Assembly (NCBI RefSeq): GCF_001909055.1
Contig: NZ_LVWI01000049.1
Coordinates: 1 to 64,000 of the forward strand
DNA from: Paenibacillus helianthi
GTDB taxonomy: Bacteria > Bacillota > Bacilli > Paenibacillales > Paenibacillaceae
DNA: 64,000 nt
Direction: 5' to 3'
Both the position numbers and the translations under genes were made by a program. This document shows, in pieces, positions 16,246-25,625 of the stretch; position 1 is the first letter of the stretch; each line of letters opens with the position of its first letter. A model generated the notes under the pieces. It worked only from the letters and a program-made list of their open reading frames with translations, had not been told where the DNA came from and did not search any database.

Positions 16246-16275
16246 CTGAATTCATGTAGAAAAAAGAGGGCAATT

Positions 16276-17187
16276 ATGGACAAAGTGGAGAGACTCATTT
16301 CGATTATCATGATATTGCTGAGGAAAGAGATTGTTTCTACAACGGAATTCTCACAACTATTCCATGTTTCCAAAAGAACGATCCTTCGCGATATGGAAAC
16401 ATTGAGCTTATGTAACATCCCGATCTACTCTGTCATTGGCGTCAAAGGCGGCTACGGCATAATGGAGGAATACAAGGTCGATAAACGCCTTCTAAGCAGC
16501 TCCGATTTACAGAATATATTGGCTGCGCTCGGCGGATTGGAACAACTCCTCCTTACTGAAGAAGTGGAAAGAACGATAAAAAAAATAGAGGCAATGGTTA
16601 GTCCATTGTCTCTGAATCGTTCCATTCAACTGTCGTTTTATGATTGGGAAGGTCGGTCCGAGATTCTTGAAACCTTAAAGACATGTCAAGAATCCATATC
16701 AAAGAAAAGGCTGGTTTCGTTTGATTATACAGATAAAGACGGGGCTGTAACGGATAGAATGGTTGAGCCCTATGAGCTGCATTTTAGCGAATCGAGTTGG
16801 TACTTGAAAGGATTCTGTTTACATCGACAGGGGTCTCGAACATTCAAGTTATCCCGGATCGATCATATTACTATGGATGAACGCGCGTTTCATCCTAGAG
16901 ACGATTGGTCTGAGCAAGGACACGAAGCAAGTTATCTACCGCAATTCGTCACGATTAAGGCATGGATATCGCCTAGCATAAAAGATCAAATCATCGAAAG
17001 GTATGGTCGACGAAGTATTGAAGACCATGGTTCTGGACTTTTATTAGCAACCATATATGTCCCTCAAAATTATTTGGGATTTCAACTTTTAGCAAGCTTT
17101 GGCACTCATCTAAAAGTTGTAGAGCCCAAAACCTATCTTGAAGACTTTCGAAATTATTTATATCAAATGGTGGAGAACTATTCCTGA
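16276..17187 (+). CDS. YafY/DeoR-like regulator with WYL domain
   Basis: 303 residues. N-terminal winged HTH (~5-60): STTEFSQLFHVSKRTILRDM. The WYL domain lies at ~140-210, with the ligand-binding stretch LHFSESSWYLKGFCLHRQGS and then RTFKLSRIDH, and a WCX extension follows to the end. WYL domains bind small ligands or nucleic acid in many stress and defence regulators. AGAGGG precedes the ATG. It is transcribed away from the epoxide hydrolase and probably controls it through the palindrome at 16220-16245. A second gene of the same type lies at 20318-21238. Confidence 0.9.
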   Translation: MDKVERLISIIMILLRKEIVSTTEFSQLFHVSKRTILRDMETLSLCNIPIYSVIGVKGGYGIMEEYKVDKRLLSSSDLQNILAALGGLEQLLLTEEVERTIKKIEAMVSPLSLNRSIQLSFYDWEGRSEILETLKTCQESISKKRLVSFDYTDKDGAVTDRMVEPYELHFSESSWYLKGFCLHRQGSRTFKLSRIDHITMDERAFHPRDDWSEQGHEASYLPQFVTIKAWISPSIKDQIIERYGRRSIEDHGSGLLLATIYVPQNYLGFQLLASFGTHLKVVEPKTYLEDFRNYLYQMVENYS

Positions 17188-17298
17188 TAAAGGTCTTGTC
17201 TCGGCATATATGACCAATTCCACATGAGTTAGGTCTTAACGCGCTTCTTAATAGATTTAGCATTGAAGCTTCAACCCTCAACTCAACTTTCCGCTTTA

Positions 17299-17323
17299 CC
17301 ACTATTTGTGGTATGGTTCACCC
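17299..17323 (+). repeat. Possible decayed rlmH-3'-end repeat
   Basis: Nineteen of 25 bases match 39920-39944; five of the six differences are transitions or single changes, and the right half GGTTCACC is intact. Bases 17188-17657 otherwise hold no convincing gene. Confidence 0.4.
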
Positions 17324-17651
17324 AAACTAGCCATAAACAAATATTTCCGATCAAGGCCAAATATGCTATCTTATGCTATGCATTGAAACAACAGACTTAA
17401 AAATCAAAACGCTGAATCATCCTAATGCAACAAGCCATATTTACATTGTGGTAAACTATATTTCAAAGAGTAGGGTCCTGTCTGAACTCAATGAGCTACG
17501 ACAAGGTGGCAACACTTCAGCACAAACTATTCAACTGTTTTGGCTACTATCATCCTTTATTTCTACGTATAAAGAGTTAGGTTTCCAAGCTCACATAACC
17601 TGCAGACCTTAAGAAACTTGAATTCCCAAAGCTATTATTGCAGCTATAAAA

Positions 17652-17682
17652 ATTCCGCCCTACTTATGATACGGTTCCCCGC
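17652..17682 (+). repeat. rlmH-3'-end (att-like) direct repeat
   Basis: Bases 17658-17681 match 39921-39944 at 23 of 24 positions (GGTTCCCCG for GGTTCACCG). The left flank AAAATTCCGCCC is like the 12.5 kb copy (AAAATTCGCCC), and the orientation is the same as in rlmH. Confidence 0.7.
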
Positions 17683-17701
17683 GCTGTCTGAAGAGACAAG
17701 T

Positions 17702-18132
17702 TCAAAAACATTCTATCTGCAAGCTTGGCTCAAGCATCGCACTGGCAATGATCAGAAAGTCCTCGCGTCCGATTTCAAAATGGCCGTAGCGGAAGGAATA
17801 CCCCCAGTTTCGGTTCCGCGCGTAAAGCTAAGCTGCTCTAATAGATCTCTAATCTTTACTTCCTGGCATGATATATAGCTGATATTTCTGCGGAATGGCA
17901 CAAACGATTCGGACATCGGATATTCGTAGACTCTATCATCAGCCACTTCTCCGATTGCTGTGAACGCTTGGAGTGGTTCACCTTTCGTGATTTCCGTGCG
18001 TGGGGAATAGTAGATCATCCAATCGCCTGGGCGCATTTTACGTAAAGACGCTGACTTGCCGTGACAGAGCTGGGCGAATCCCCCCATTTTTAACACAGGC
18101 CTCTCTAATATCACGGGAAAACTTGACCACAT
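17702..18132 (-). pseudogene. EVE-domain protein gene with two frameshifts
   Basis: The central frame reads GGFAQLCHGKSASLRKMRPG then DWMIYYSPRTEITKG, the diagnostic start of EVE (PUA-like, modified-base-binding) proteins. Its upstream part lies in another frame (VVKFSRDIREACVKNGG), with the shift at a run of six G near 18083. The downstream part lies in a third frame (NWGYSFRYGHFEIGREDFLI, to TGA at 17702-17704), with the shift near 17820. The central frame alone would make 126 residues with wrong ends. Intact homologues are about 145 residues. Confidence 0.75.
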
Positions 18133-18184
18133 TTTGGTTACCGTTCGTTCTAGAGGAACAGATTCATATTCTAAATGACAAAGG

Positions 18185-18646
18185 ATGAGTCAAATGGCAG
18201 TACTAGTTGTATATGCTACGAAAACAGGGGCAACAGAACAATGTATAAAAATTTTAGCAGAAGAGATTTCGGATTGTACCCTTTGTAATATAGAACTGGA
18301 GAAGCCTAATATCGGGGATTTTGATTACATCATTTTGGGTGCAGGAGTCAGGGACGGGAAAATATACAAACCCATTCGCGACTTTATCAAAAAAAATCAT
18401 AATGAATTGCTTTAGAAAAGAATGGGATACTTCATTTGCAATGAGAAGCAAAAGGAGACAAAAGAAATAATAGACCGGAATATCCCCGCTGATCTGAGAG
18501 AAGCCGCTGTCTGCATTGAATCATTTGGCGGTTATAAGGCTTATGCTGCACCGAAAGAAGGTTCCGATCAACTGAAAGGAATTTTCTTGGATAAAATAAA
18601 AGCCTTTTCCGAAAAATTCAGGAAGAGCGTCTCAACCAATTTCTGA
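18185..18646 (+). pseudogene. Flavodoxin-domain (HemG-like) protein split by amber codon
   Basis: First part: MAVLVVYATKTGATEQCIKI, the FMN-phosphate loop of flavodoxins, then DFDYIILGAGVRDGK. The frame is cut by TAG at 18413-18415 after HNELL, then continues in the same frame with KRMGYFICNEKQKETKEIID and AVCIESFGGYKAYAAP to 18646. The whole would be about 153 residues, close to menaquinone-dependent protoporphyrinogen-oxidase-like flavodoxins. Its 3' end overlaps the convergent peptidase gene by 79 bp, which suggests the natural end was lost in a rearrangement. Confidence 0.75.
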
Positions 18647-19290
18647 ATCTTTGAGCGGGAAATTAAATATATAGGACCCATTGTTTCGATTTTGCCGTCC
18701 TTTACCCGTATAGCGCTCTCCTGTTCTGCCGCATAGACATCAATCTCTTCAGACAAGGGGAACAGGTAGCCTTGAACAAACGTGTCGTAGCCCCGTTTAG
18801 AATGAGATTCATAGGCAAATTGATCAAAGCCCATACCTTCATAAATAGTACCTGTTTCAACTTCATGGTCCGTGTCATTCAAGCTTAACCATTGAGCAGA
18901 CATGTTTAGCGCACCGGCGCTGGCACCCAGTATAATGGCATTGCTGTTCTTAATAATGTCCGCTAATTCATAATCCGCCAAGAAATCCTTCTGCAAACCA
19001 GGATAACCGCCGCATAAAAAAATGACGGAAGCGTTCTGAATGAATCGCCGGGCATCTTCCTTCTGCATGCGGTAATCAATGAAATGATATTCATCAAAAA
19101 TAATATTAGCCTGATTCAGCCATGTCCATTCAGAGATATCATCAAAGTTAATTGGCTCATCTGTATAACCAGACGGGTCAGCACTAATCATAACAAGCGA
19201 TTGTCTGTCTTGTATATCCTCCTGCAAACAATGGACCAGCTTCTCCGGAAAAAATTCATTAAACCAACTGAAATAGTAGTGGGTACTCAA
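18568..19290 (-). CDS. Peptidase E-like (S51) class I glutamine-amidotransferase-fold protein
   Basis: 240 residues. FLCGGYPGLQKDFL (~93) and LGASAGALNMSAQ (~122) are the glycine-rich loop and the nucleophile elbow with Ser in GASAG. A His/Glu region follows near HSKRGYDTF. The fold is shared by dipeptidase E, cyanophycinase and related cytoplasmic enzymes. The C-terminal ~25 residues (after YLISRSK) overlap the convergent flavodoxin remnant and look unlike the family, so the true end may have been replaced. Confidence 0.8.
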   Translation of the reverse strand: MSTHYYFSWFNEFFPEKLVHCLQEDIQDRQSLVMISADPSGYTDEPINFDDISEWTWLNQANIIFDEYHFIDYRMQKEDARRFIQNASVIFLCGGYPGLQKDFLADYELADIIKNSNAIILGASAGALNMSAQWLSLNDTDHEVETGTIYEGMGFDQFAYESHSKRGYDTFVQGYLFPLSEEIDVYAAEQESAIRVKDGKIETMGPIYLISRSKIQKLVETLFLNFSEKAFILSKKIPFS

Positions 19291-19329
19291 ACTTAATTAC
19301 CTCCATATGTATTATTTCTAGCGCACTTC

Positions 19330-20223
19330 TTAATTAGCCTCATTAAAACGGTTTAATTTAGCTTCAGCCGTCAGCATGGCGCCGTTAAGAATAAGATTAT
19401 TTCCGTCATTCCGGACCCTTGTTCTGAAATACAGGCTGCGTACGAAATTTTTCCCGTTTACTCTGGCGATTCTCTGCGTGCGCGTATCCGGCCATTCCGT
19501 ACACTTCGACAAGCAATGAATCCAGTCGGCAATCTCCTGCTGCGGAAGCAGTGCTTCGCTAATCATCGTGTCCACAATGCTGGCCATGCGCTCGTCTTCC
19601 TCCTCGTCAAAAATCCGCACACCGTTATGCAGCATCCCTTTAACCGCCTCCAGCACCTCGCGCTGCAACACATTATCGCTTTCCCGACAGCGGATCAGCT
19701 CCTCCAGGGCATCTGCCCCATGAGCCGCAGCATGAGCCCAGCCTTCGACTGCCAGATAACCGCGCAGGTCCTTCTCCTCCTGGTAGTAGCGAAGCAGCGA
19801 ATGCTTTAGATGCTGGAACTCATCCGGAGTCAAGAATGGATTGTTCCTGTCCCGCTGCACAATAAGAGCGACAGGCAGAACCGAGAACGCCCTGGTAAGC
19901 ACACTTTGGTCACCCTCGCTTCCAATCCGATAGAACAAATGCCGGTCATCCATTAGAACAGCCAAAAGTTTCCATATTTCCTCACAGGAGAACTTATTAT
20001 CGCGCTTCAGCCATATGTAAAAAATCGAATAGATATGCTCACGGAGCACAGGCTCCGGATCGCCAATATGTCGCAGCATCAGACAGGTAAAGTCTTGTAA
20101 CCTTTCTCCCTCACGCAGGATATAACGTTCCTCCTCCAATCTTTGCAGCTTCCGTATCAGTTCTGTTCGTGTGTCCTCCTTACCCCATTCATTGAAATCA
20201 TCGTCCAAAATGCTGGCTTTCAT
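19330..20223 (-). CDS. DUF2785-type protein
   Basis: 297 residues, soluble, helical. LLRYYQEEKDLRGYLAVEGW followed by AHAAAHGADALEELI is the signature I associate with DUF2785 proteins. The function is unknown; the helical pattern suggests HEAT-like packing. It lies downstream of a WYL regulator on the same strand with a gap of about 95 bp, and that regulator may control it. The start ATG is preceded by AGGAGTG. Confidence 0.75.
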   Translation of the reverse strand: MKASILDDDFNEWGKEDTRTELIRKLQRLEEERYILREGERLQDFTCLMLRHIGDPEPVLREHIYSIFYIWLKRDNKFSCEEIWKLLAVLMDDRHLFYRIGSEGDQSVLTRAFSVLPVALIVQRDRNNPFLTPDEFQHLKHSLLRYYQEEKDLRGYLAVEGWAHAAAHGADALEELIRCRESDNVLQREVLEAVKGMLHNGVRIFDEEEDERMASIVDTMISEALLPQQEIADWIHCLSKCTEWPDTRTQRIARVNGKNFVRSLYFRTRVRNDGNNLILNGAMLTAEAKLNRFNEAN

Positions 20224-20317
20224 TTAGTCGGTTCACTCCTAGCCTAGTTATAGCGGGCGGTATGTATTCTTTCCGCCGATATCCCCACTATAGAACACAA
20301 TGACTGACACCAGGGCG

Positions 20318-21238
20318 TCAGTCATTGTAGGATAGAAGCATATTTTGCATATATTGCTGAAGCTCCGCCCGTAATTCACGAGGCTCCAGCAGCTCGCACT
20401 CCTTGCCGAAGCTTAGAATGAATTTCAGCAGGCCCTCCTCATGAGGAAAAGTATCCCTAACGAGATAGAAGCCATCTTCACCCCGGCTAATTTTCTCTTT
20501 CTGAAAGTACTCAGTAAGCTGCGCGCCAATTCGCGAAGTGAATCTGAGCACAACCTGTATGTCCCGCTGCGAATAGCTGTGCTCAATGACCTCGGCGATT
20601 CGGTCATCGGGCAGCTCTCTTTTTGCAAAAGGCGGTCCCTGCTTCAGTTGCTTGATCCGCACGAGCTTGAATCTGCGGTAGTCCTCTCTGACCCGGCAAA
20701 AACCTATCACGTACCAATGGCCGTGGCGAAAGTCAATCCAGCTTGGCTCTACCGTTCGCTCCAGGTATTCCATATCCCTGTTGATATAGTCGAACACCCG
20801 CAGCCTGTTATCCGTGATGGCCTTGCTTATGATCCCCATGTACTCTTTAATTTCCTGCTCCATGCTGAAATGGGACATATCCAGAGTCAGTTTGTGCTTA
20901 CCTTGCTCCTGCTTATAGGTATGCTCAACCTTTAGCATGATGTCATTAAAAGCTTCGTTCCTGCCAAACAAGCCGTGTAAATTCTTCATTACAGCTACAA
21001 ACGTATGAGCTTCATCCTGGTTTAAAAAGAGGCTGGTTATATTATAGCTGTCCATAATATAGTATCCTCCGCCCTTGCCGCTGGACGATGCAACCGGTAT
21101 GCCGGCTTCTCCTATTTTTTCGATATCCCGGTAGATCGTCCGCAAGGATACCTCGAAATGCTCGGCAAGCTCCTTGCCCGTTACCGTACCTTTACCGGAG
21201 ATGATCAGCAGCATGGAGAGCAATCGATTGACTCGCAT
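20318..21238 (-). CDS. YafY/DeoR-like regulator with WYL domain
   Basis: 306 residues. N-terminal HTH: GKELAEHFEVSLRTIYRDIE (~20-40). The WYL domain contains WIDFRHGHWYVIGFCRVRED then YRRFKLVRIKQL (~165-200), and the C-terminal WCX part ends FGKECELLEPRELRAELQQY. It resembles the regulator at 16276 in plan but is clearly diverged in sequence. The gene lies between the DUF2785 gene and the ABC transporter operon and is transcribed with neither overlap nor a clear terminator, so either neighbour could be its target. Confidence 0.88.
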   Translation of the reverse strand: MRVNRLLSMLLIISGKGTVTGKELAEHFEVSLRTIYRDIEKIGEAGIPVASSSGKGGGYYIMDSYNITSLFLNQDEAHTFVAVMKNLHGLFGRNEAFNDIMLKVEHTYKQEQGKHKLTLDMSHFSMEQEIKEYMGIISKAITDNRLRVFDYINRDMEYLERTVEPSWIDFRHGHWYVIGFCRVREDYRRFKLVRIKQLKQGPPFAKRELPDDRIAEVIEHSYSQRDIQVVLRFTSRIGAQLTEYFQKEKISRGEDGFYLVRDTFPHEEGLLKFILSFGKECELLEPRELRAELQQYMQNMLLSYND

Positions 21239-21289
21239 GATTGTGTGTGACGTCGGGTAACGTCTCCTCCTCTGGGTGAAGTAAGTGAA

Positions 21290-23881
21290 TCATATATTCT
21301 CTTGCTTTAATGCATCAATAATATTCTCCTTTTTTACTTTAGCTCCGGAATAAACAACCGCAGAGCTGACAATGACAAATACACACACAGTGACAGACAG
21401 AATGCTCATCCAGGGCAGGGTGAACCCATAGCTGAATTTGTTCGCAAATGCTTTATAGATTAGAACCATCACGGCGAAACTGACAGGAAGCCCATACAAG
21501 AGCGACTTGACCCCATAAAAAACACTCTCATAGTTCAGCATTTTTGCAAACCCCTTTGGCGTCGCGCCTACGGATTTCAGCATCGCAAATTCCCGTTTGC
21601 GAAGAGCCAGCCCTGTTGAGATCGTATTAAAGATGTTCGCAACGGAAATCGCAGAGATTAATACGATAAAACCGTAAGAAAAGACGTTCATCAGCAGAAT
21701 CTGTTGTTCTTCGCTTATTCTGGATTGATATACATTGTAGACATTCAGATTGGTCTCATTCATCGCTTCAATTTCCTGCTGCGTTTTCACCGGTTCCGTG
21801 CTTTTCAAATGGAGGTACATCGAAGCGTTAGCCAGCTCCTCGCCGTCTGCCAGCCGATTCATGACGCGTTCCGACACGATCATATTTAACCCACCTACGC
21901 CTACCGGGCTCATCCCCATCGGTGCCTTATCCGTCAATGCGGCAAATATCACTTTATTTGCCTTCGTTTCTTCCCCGCTCTCATTAATAAAACTCGTTAG
22001 CTCGATATGTTGACCGATATTCGCATATATGGACTTCGTCTGAATATATTTCCCCGTATCTATATCTTTGTAATGAATCGTATCCATCACGATTGCGGCG
22101 GGATGATCCAGATCCGTAAGCTGTTCGTAATCTGCGCCAACCGCTCTGGCATAGGCTTGCAGGCTCGAATCATTCAGTGCATAGAGTTTAATTTCGTAAG
22201 GGTATTTCCCGTCTTGCAGCATACTCTTATCCTGCTTAACCTTCTCTTGCAACTCGTCGGCGATGCTTGCTGCATCGACCCAAGCGTTCCCGACTAACTC
22301 ATGACTCACGTTGTATTCCGTGACGCCATCCAGAGATACAAGCGATTGCATCAACCGGTCATCTAGTCTTTTTCCATTACTGGACGACACTTCAATATCG
22401 TAATTGATGCCTTCCAGCGACAATGCCAGAGATTGTGTCAGGCCAGTCGTGAAAAACGATATCGTCAAAAACAAAACGATGCTGATGACAAGCGAAAAAA
22501 GAATAACATGATGTCTTCGTTTGTTCCTTTTTAAGTTTTTCAGCCCGATTTCTGCTTCGATTCCGAAGAGCTTACGAATGATCTTCGACGTCTTCACTGC
22601 TTTGGCCGTAAGCTTTACGTCAGTGGTTTGGCGAATCGCGTCCATGGGAGATACCCTAGATGCTTTAACCGCCGGGAGATACGCCGAAACGAAAATCGTC
22701 AGCATCGAAACAAGACAAGTAATCAAGAGCAATAACGGCGTGACGATAAGCCTCAGCTTTTCACTAGTCCATAATGCCCCTTCAATCATTGTGTTCATGA
22801 ACGAAAAGGTGATTCCGATTCCGGCAAGACCGCATAAGATGCCAATGGGAATGCTGATCAAACCAATGACGATACCTTCAAAAAATACGGAATTTCGCTT
22901 CTGCCTTTTCGTCGCCCCCACGCTCGCGAGCATCCCTAAATGGCGGGAACGTTCCGAGACGGATATCGCAAAAGCGTTATAGATGAGCCCAACCGAGCCA
23001 ATTATAATGGCCCCCATAATGATTGCCGATAATGAGAACATCATGCTGGATGAGGCTCCGCTGCTGGACAAGCCATAATAACGAAGCAAATCGTTATTAT
23101 ATTGGACAGTGTCAATTTGGTTTTTCTCAGCCAGCTTCTCCGCATGTGCGAACAAGAACGGATTGACCTGCTGCAAGACCACCGACGCATCGACCCGATC
23201 GCCCCCCCCGATGATATGATCATCGACATAGCTAATGATCGTATAACCCGGGGCCCAAGCCGTTTCCGACACCGGACGTTTAATGAAGCCTACCACCGTA
23301 TAATCCCTAATTATGCTATGCTGTAATGTCTCGGTCAATGTGCCGTCTTCCCTGCGCAGCGGTTCCGTCTGATCCAGGGGATGATCGCCCCCTTGTTCGA
23401 ATCGGTCGCCGACGCGAAGCGTTAGACGGTCGCCGATTTCGTACTTCACTTTGCCATTTGTTGCAACAGACTCGGAGATCACAACCTCCTTGTCCGTGTG
23501 CGGAAGACGCCCCTTGCTTATTTCAATCTGAAATTGTGTGAACCCTTGCACATCATATTCCTTAATGAACAAGTACGGCTTATTGGAATTTTGTCCCCCT
23601 TCTAATGGGGCATACCCAAGGTCTCTTGTGATTGCAACCGTTTTGGTTGCATCATCGCCCTGTATCGCCGCAAGCTGTTCCTTGGATATATCTTGATACT
23701 GAATATGCCACTCCCCTGTATCTGTGATAGTTTGTCTGATCATTAAATCCGCAAAGGAAAAAACAAGCGTAATGACAGCGGTCATCATGGATACCGAAAT
23801 AATTACGCCAAGAATAGTCACAAGTGTTCGTCTCTTGTTCTGCTTCAGATGCCGGATGGTTAATGTATTGACAATATTCAT
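21290..23881 (-). CDS. ABC transporter permease, large FtsX type
   Basis: 863 residues. A membrane helix at ~20-42 is followed by a MacB-type extracytoplasmic domain (~45-290) and an FtsX domain with three helices (~300-410). A second helix-periplasmic domain-FtsX set follows (~450-860), so one polypeptide holds both permease halves. It ends with SGAKVKKENIIDALKQENI, typical of lipoprotein- and peptide-handling permeases. Its ATG overlaps the stop of the ATPase gene by 4 bp. With the adjacent VanZ protein and two-component system it forms a probable antimicrobial-peptide or glycopeptide resistance unit. Confidence 0.9.
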   Translation of the reverse strand: MNIVNTLTIRHLKQNKRRTLVTILGVIISVSMMTAVITLVFSFADLMIRQTITDTGEWHIQYQDISKEQLAAIQGDDATKTVAITRDLGYAPLEGGQNSNKPYLFIKEYDVQGFTQFQIEISKGRLPHTDKEVVISESVATNGKVKYEIGDRLTLRVGDRFEQGGDHPLDQTEPLRREDGTLTETLQHSIIRDYTVVGFIKRPVSETAWAPGYTIISYVDDHIIGGGDRVDASVVLQQVNPFLFAHAEKLAEKNQIDTVQYNNDLLRYYGLSSSGASSSMMFSLSAIIMGAIIIGSVGLIYNAFAISVSERSRHLGMLASVGATKRQKRNSVFFEGIVIGLISIPIGILCGLAGIGITFSFMNTMIEGALWTSEKLRLIVTPLLLLITCLVSMLTIFVSAYLPAVKASRVSPMDAIRQTTDVKLTAKAVKTSKIIRKLFGIEAEIGLKNLKRNKRRHHVILFSLVISIVLFLTISFFTTGLTQSLALSLEGINYDIEVSSSNGKRLDDRLMQSLVSLDGVTEYNVSHELVGNAWVDAASIADELQEKVKQDKSMLQDGKYPYEIKLYALNDSSLQAYARAVGADYEQLTDLDHPAAIVMDTIHYKDIDTGKYIQTKSIYANIGQHIELTSFINESGEETKANKVIFAALTDKAPMGMSPVGVGGLNMIVSERVMNRLADGEELANASMYLHLKSTEPVKTQQEIEAMNETNLNVYNVYQSRISEEQQILLMNVFSYGFIVLISAISVANIFNTISTGLALRKREFAMLKSVGATPKGFAKMLNYESVFYGVKSLLYGLPVSFAVMVLIYKAFANKFSYGFTLPWMSILSVTVCVFVIVSSAVVYSGAKVKKENIIDALKQENI

Positions 23882-24561
23882 CGCCTTATCACCTCGTCTT
23901 TGGCAATCCTCCCATCTTCGATTGAAATGATTCTGTCGGCTTGCAGGGCGATCCGTTCGTCATGCGTGATTACGATCAGTGTCTGATGATAGGTCTTATT
24001 CAGCATTTTCAATAAATCGACGATCTCGCTGCTATTCCTGCTGTCCAGATTCCCGGTGGGTTCGTCGGCCAGCATGATCGCAGGATTGCCGATGATCGCC
24101 CTGCCAATCGAGACACGCTGCTGCTGTCCGCCGGATAGCTGATTCGGCAGATGGTTTAATCGATGCTGCAAATTCAACGTATTCACAAGATCAGCCAATT
24201 GCTTTTGATCTACCTTTTGTTGATCCAGCAAGAGCGGCAGCGTAATATTCTCTTCCACCGTCAGGACGGGAATCAGATTGAAAAACTGGTAGATCAGCCC
24301 GATTTGCCTGCGTCTAAAGATGGCCAGCTGCGTTTCGTCCAAGGTATACATATCCGTATCCTGAACATACACTTTCCCGCCAGTCGGTCGATCCACACCG
24401 CCCAGCATATGAAGGAGTGTCGATTTTCCCGATCCGGAAGGTCCGATAATTGCGACGAATTCACCTTTTTGGACCGAAAAGGAAACATCATCAAGCGCCT
24501 TCACCGCCGATTCGCCTGTGCCGTATATTTTGGACAAATTTTCAATTGTTAAAATCTCCAT
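23878..24561 (-). CDS. ABC transporter ATP-binding protein (MacB/LolD type)
   Basis: The second ATG (24561, MEILTIENLSKIYG) is better spaced after GGGGGG than the ATG at 24567. 227 residues. Walker A GPSGSGKST (~38), Q-loop YQFFNLIP (~91), signature LSGGQQQR (~142), Walker B IMLADEPTGNLDSR (~160), and H-loop THDERIAL (~198). It belongs to the LolD/MacB/BceA group that couples ATP to FtsX-type permeases. It is translationally coupled to the permease that follows. Confidence 0.93.
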   Translation of the reverse strand: MEILTIENLSKIYGTGESAVKALDDVSFSVQKGEFVAIIGPSGSGKSTLLHMLGGVDRPTGGKVYVQDTDMYTLDETQLAIFRRRQIGLIYQFFNLIPVLTVEENITLPLLLDQQKVDQKQLADLVNTLNLQHRLNHLPNQLSGGQQQRVSIGRAIIGNPAIMLADEPTGNLDSRNSSEIVDLLKMLNKTYHQTLIVITHDERIALQADRIISIEDGRIAKDEVIRR

Positions 24562-24585
24562 TGTCATCCCCCCTTCCCTAGATGC

Positions 24586-25524
24586 TCAATTCCAGGTATA
24601 TACCATCTCTCTATATCCAATATCCCAAAGGGTTTCATTCCCCTCAATGGTTATCTTAAGCTCATTAGCCCGGGTGAGATAAAGGATCCTCATATCCGGC
24701 TCATGGAGCTGATCTTCTGCAGATACAGACAGGAGCTCATGCCCGTCAACCGTAACCTTAATGCTGCCCTGAAAATCCTTATGATCAGGAATTCCATAAT
24801 TCAAGCTAAGATACAGCTCTCCCTTATTGCCTAGCGAATACGTATATGTTTCCTTCTTTTTACCTTCGATGCCATACACATTATATTGGGGTGTCACGTC
24901 TTGACCGCCAATCTTAAGACTGTCCTGTTTGGTTCCCGTTAATCGATTTCCGTTACTATCTTTCCATTCGTTTATCGCTACAAAAGGGCCCACCTCTTTG
25001 GTGAACACTTGATCAACTACTCCGAAGACCCCCCACACGCCGAGCATTAAGACAGCACTTGCAATTCCCGTAGCAGCGATATTTCTCCAGTAGTTTTTTG
25101 TACGGAAGCCAATCTTGTACGCCCCGAATCCAATAGCAGCGCCCAATGAGTTCTGTATGACGTCGTTCGTGTCGAAGCTGCCGAGGAATGTTAGTGCCTG
25201 GATGGTCTCCACCACAAGAATGGACAGGATAAACCCTGTCATGAAGCGAACAAAGCTGGTGCGGTATAACAACGGAAACAGTATGCCAAAAGGTATGAAG
25301 GCTGCAAAGTTTCCAATACCCACCAAGTCCATCAGTGTCGGATGTAGAAGATCGGAAAGACCCGGCACCCTAAAAAAACCGTCCGGCAAAAAAATAAAGG
25401 TGTACTGACTGATTTGATCTACCTTATCCGCTCTGCCGAAAGCAAAAAGCATAAAATAAAGAATAATCAGGGTGTAGCCTATCGTGATAATAAAAGTAAT
25501 CTTGCGCTGCTGCTTCACTTGCAT
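24586..25524 (-). CDS. VanZ-family membrane protein
   Basis: The ATG at 25524 follows GGAGG by 7 bp. 312 residues. The VanZ-like N-terminal half has four membrane helices (~10-170), including GNFAAFIPFGILFPLLYR and FDTNDVIQNSLGAAIGFGAY, which are family hallmarks. The C-terminal ~125 residues follow one more helix and are extracytoplasmic. VanZ proteins lower teicoplanin or lipoglycopeptide sensitivity by an unknown route. The gene lies between the histidine kinase and the ABC ATPase in one operon. Confidence 0.85.
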   Translation of the reverse strand: MQVKQQRKITFIITIGYTLIILYFMLFAFGRADKVDQISQYTFIFLPDGFFRVPGLSDLLHPTLMDLVGIGNFAAFIPFGILFPLLYRTSFVRFMTGFILSILVVETIQALTFLGSFDTNDVIQNSLGAAIGFGAYKIGFRTKNYWRNIAATGIASAVLMLGVWGVFGVVDQVFTKEVGPFVAINEWKDSNGNRLTGTKQDSLKIGGQDVTPQYNVYGIEGKKKETYTYSLGNKGELYLSLNYGIPDHKDFQGSIKVTVDGHELLSVSAEDQLHEPDMRILYLTRANELKITIEGNETLWDIGYREMVYTWN

Positions 25525-25625
25525 GGTTGTACCTCCATCGTTCATCTGATGAATATCATTTTATCTGTCCAAAATGACTTTACAGTGACGTTGGAGGTGA
25601 CAGTTCAGTCACTTACGGAGTGCTG

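Noticed and set aside
17373..17612. Plus-strand 79-codon frame between two rlmH-like repeats
   Set aside because: No ribosome binding site and no recognisable motif; probably chance.
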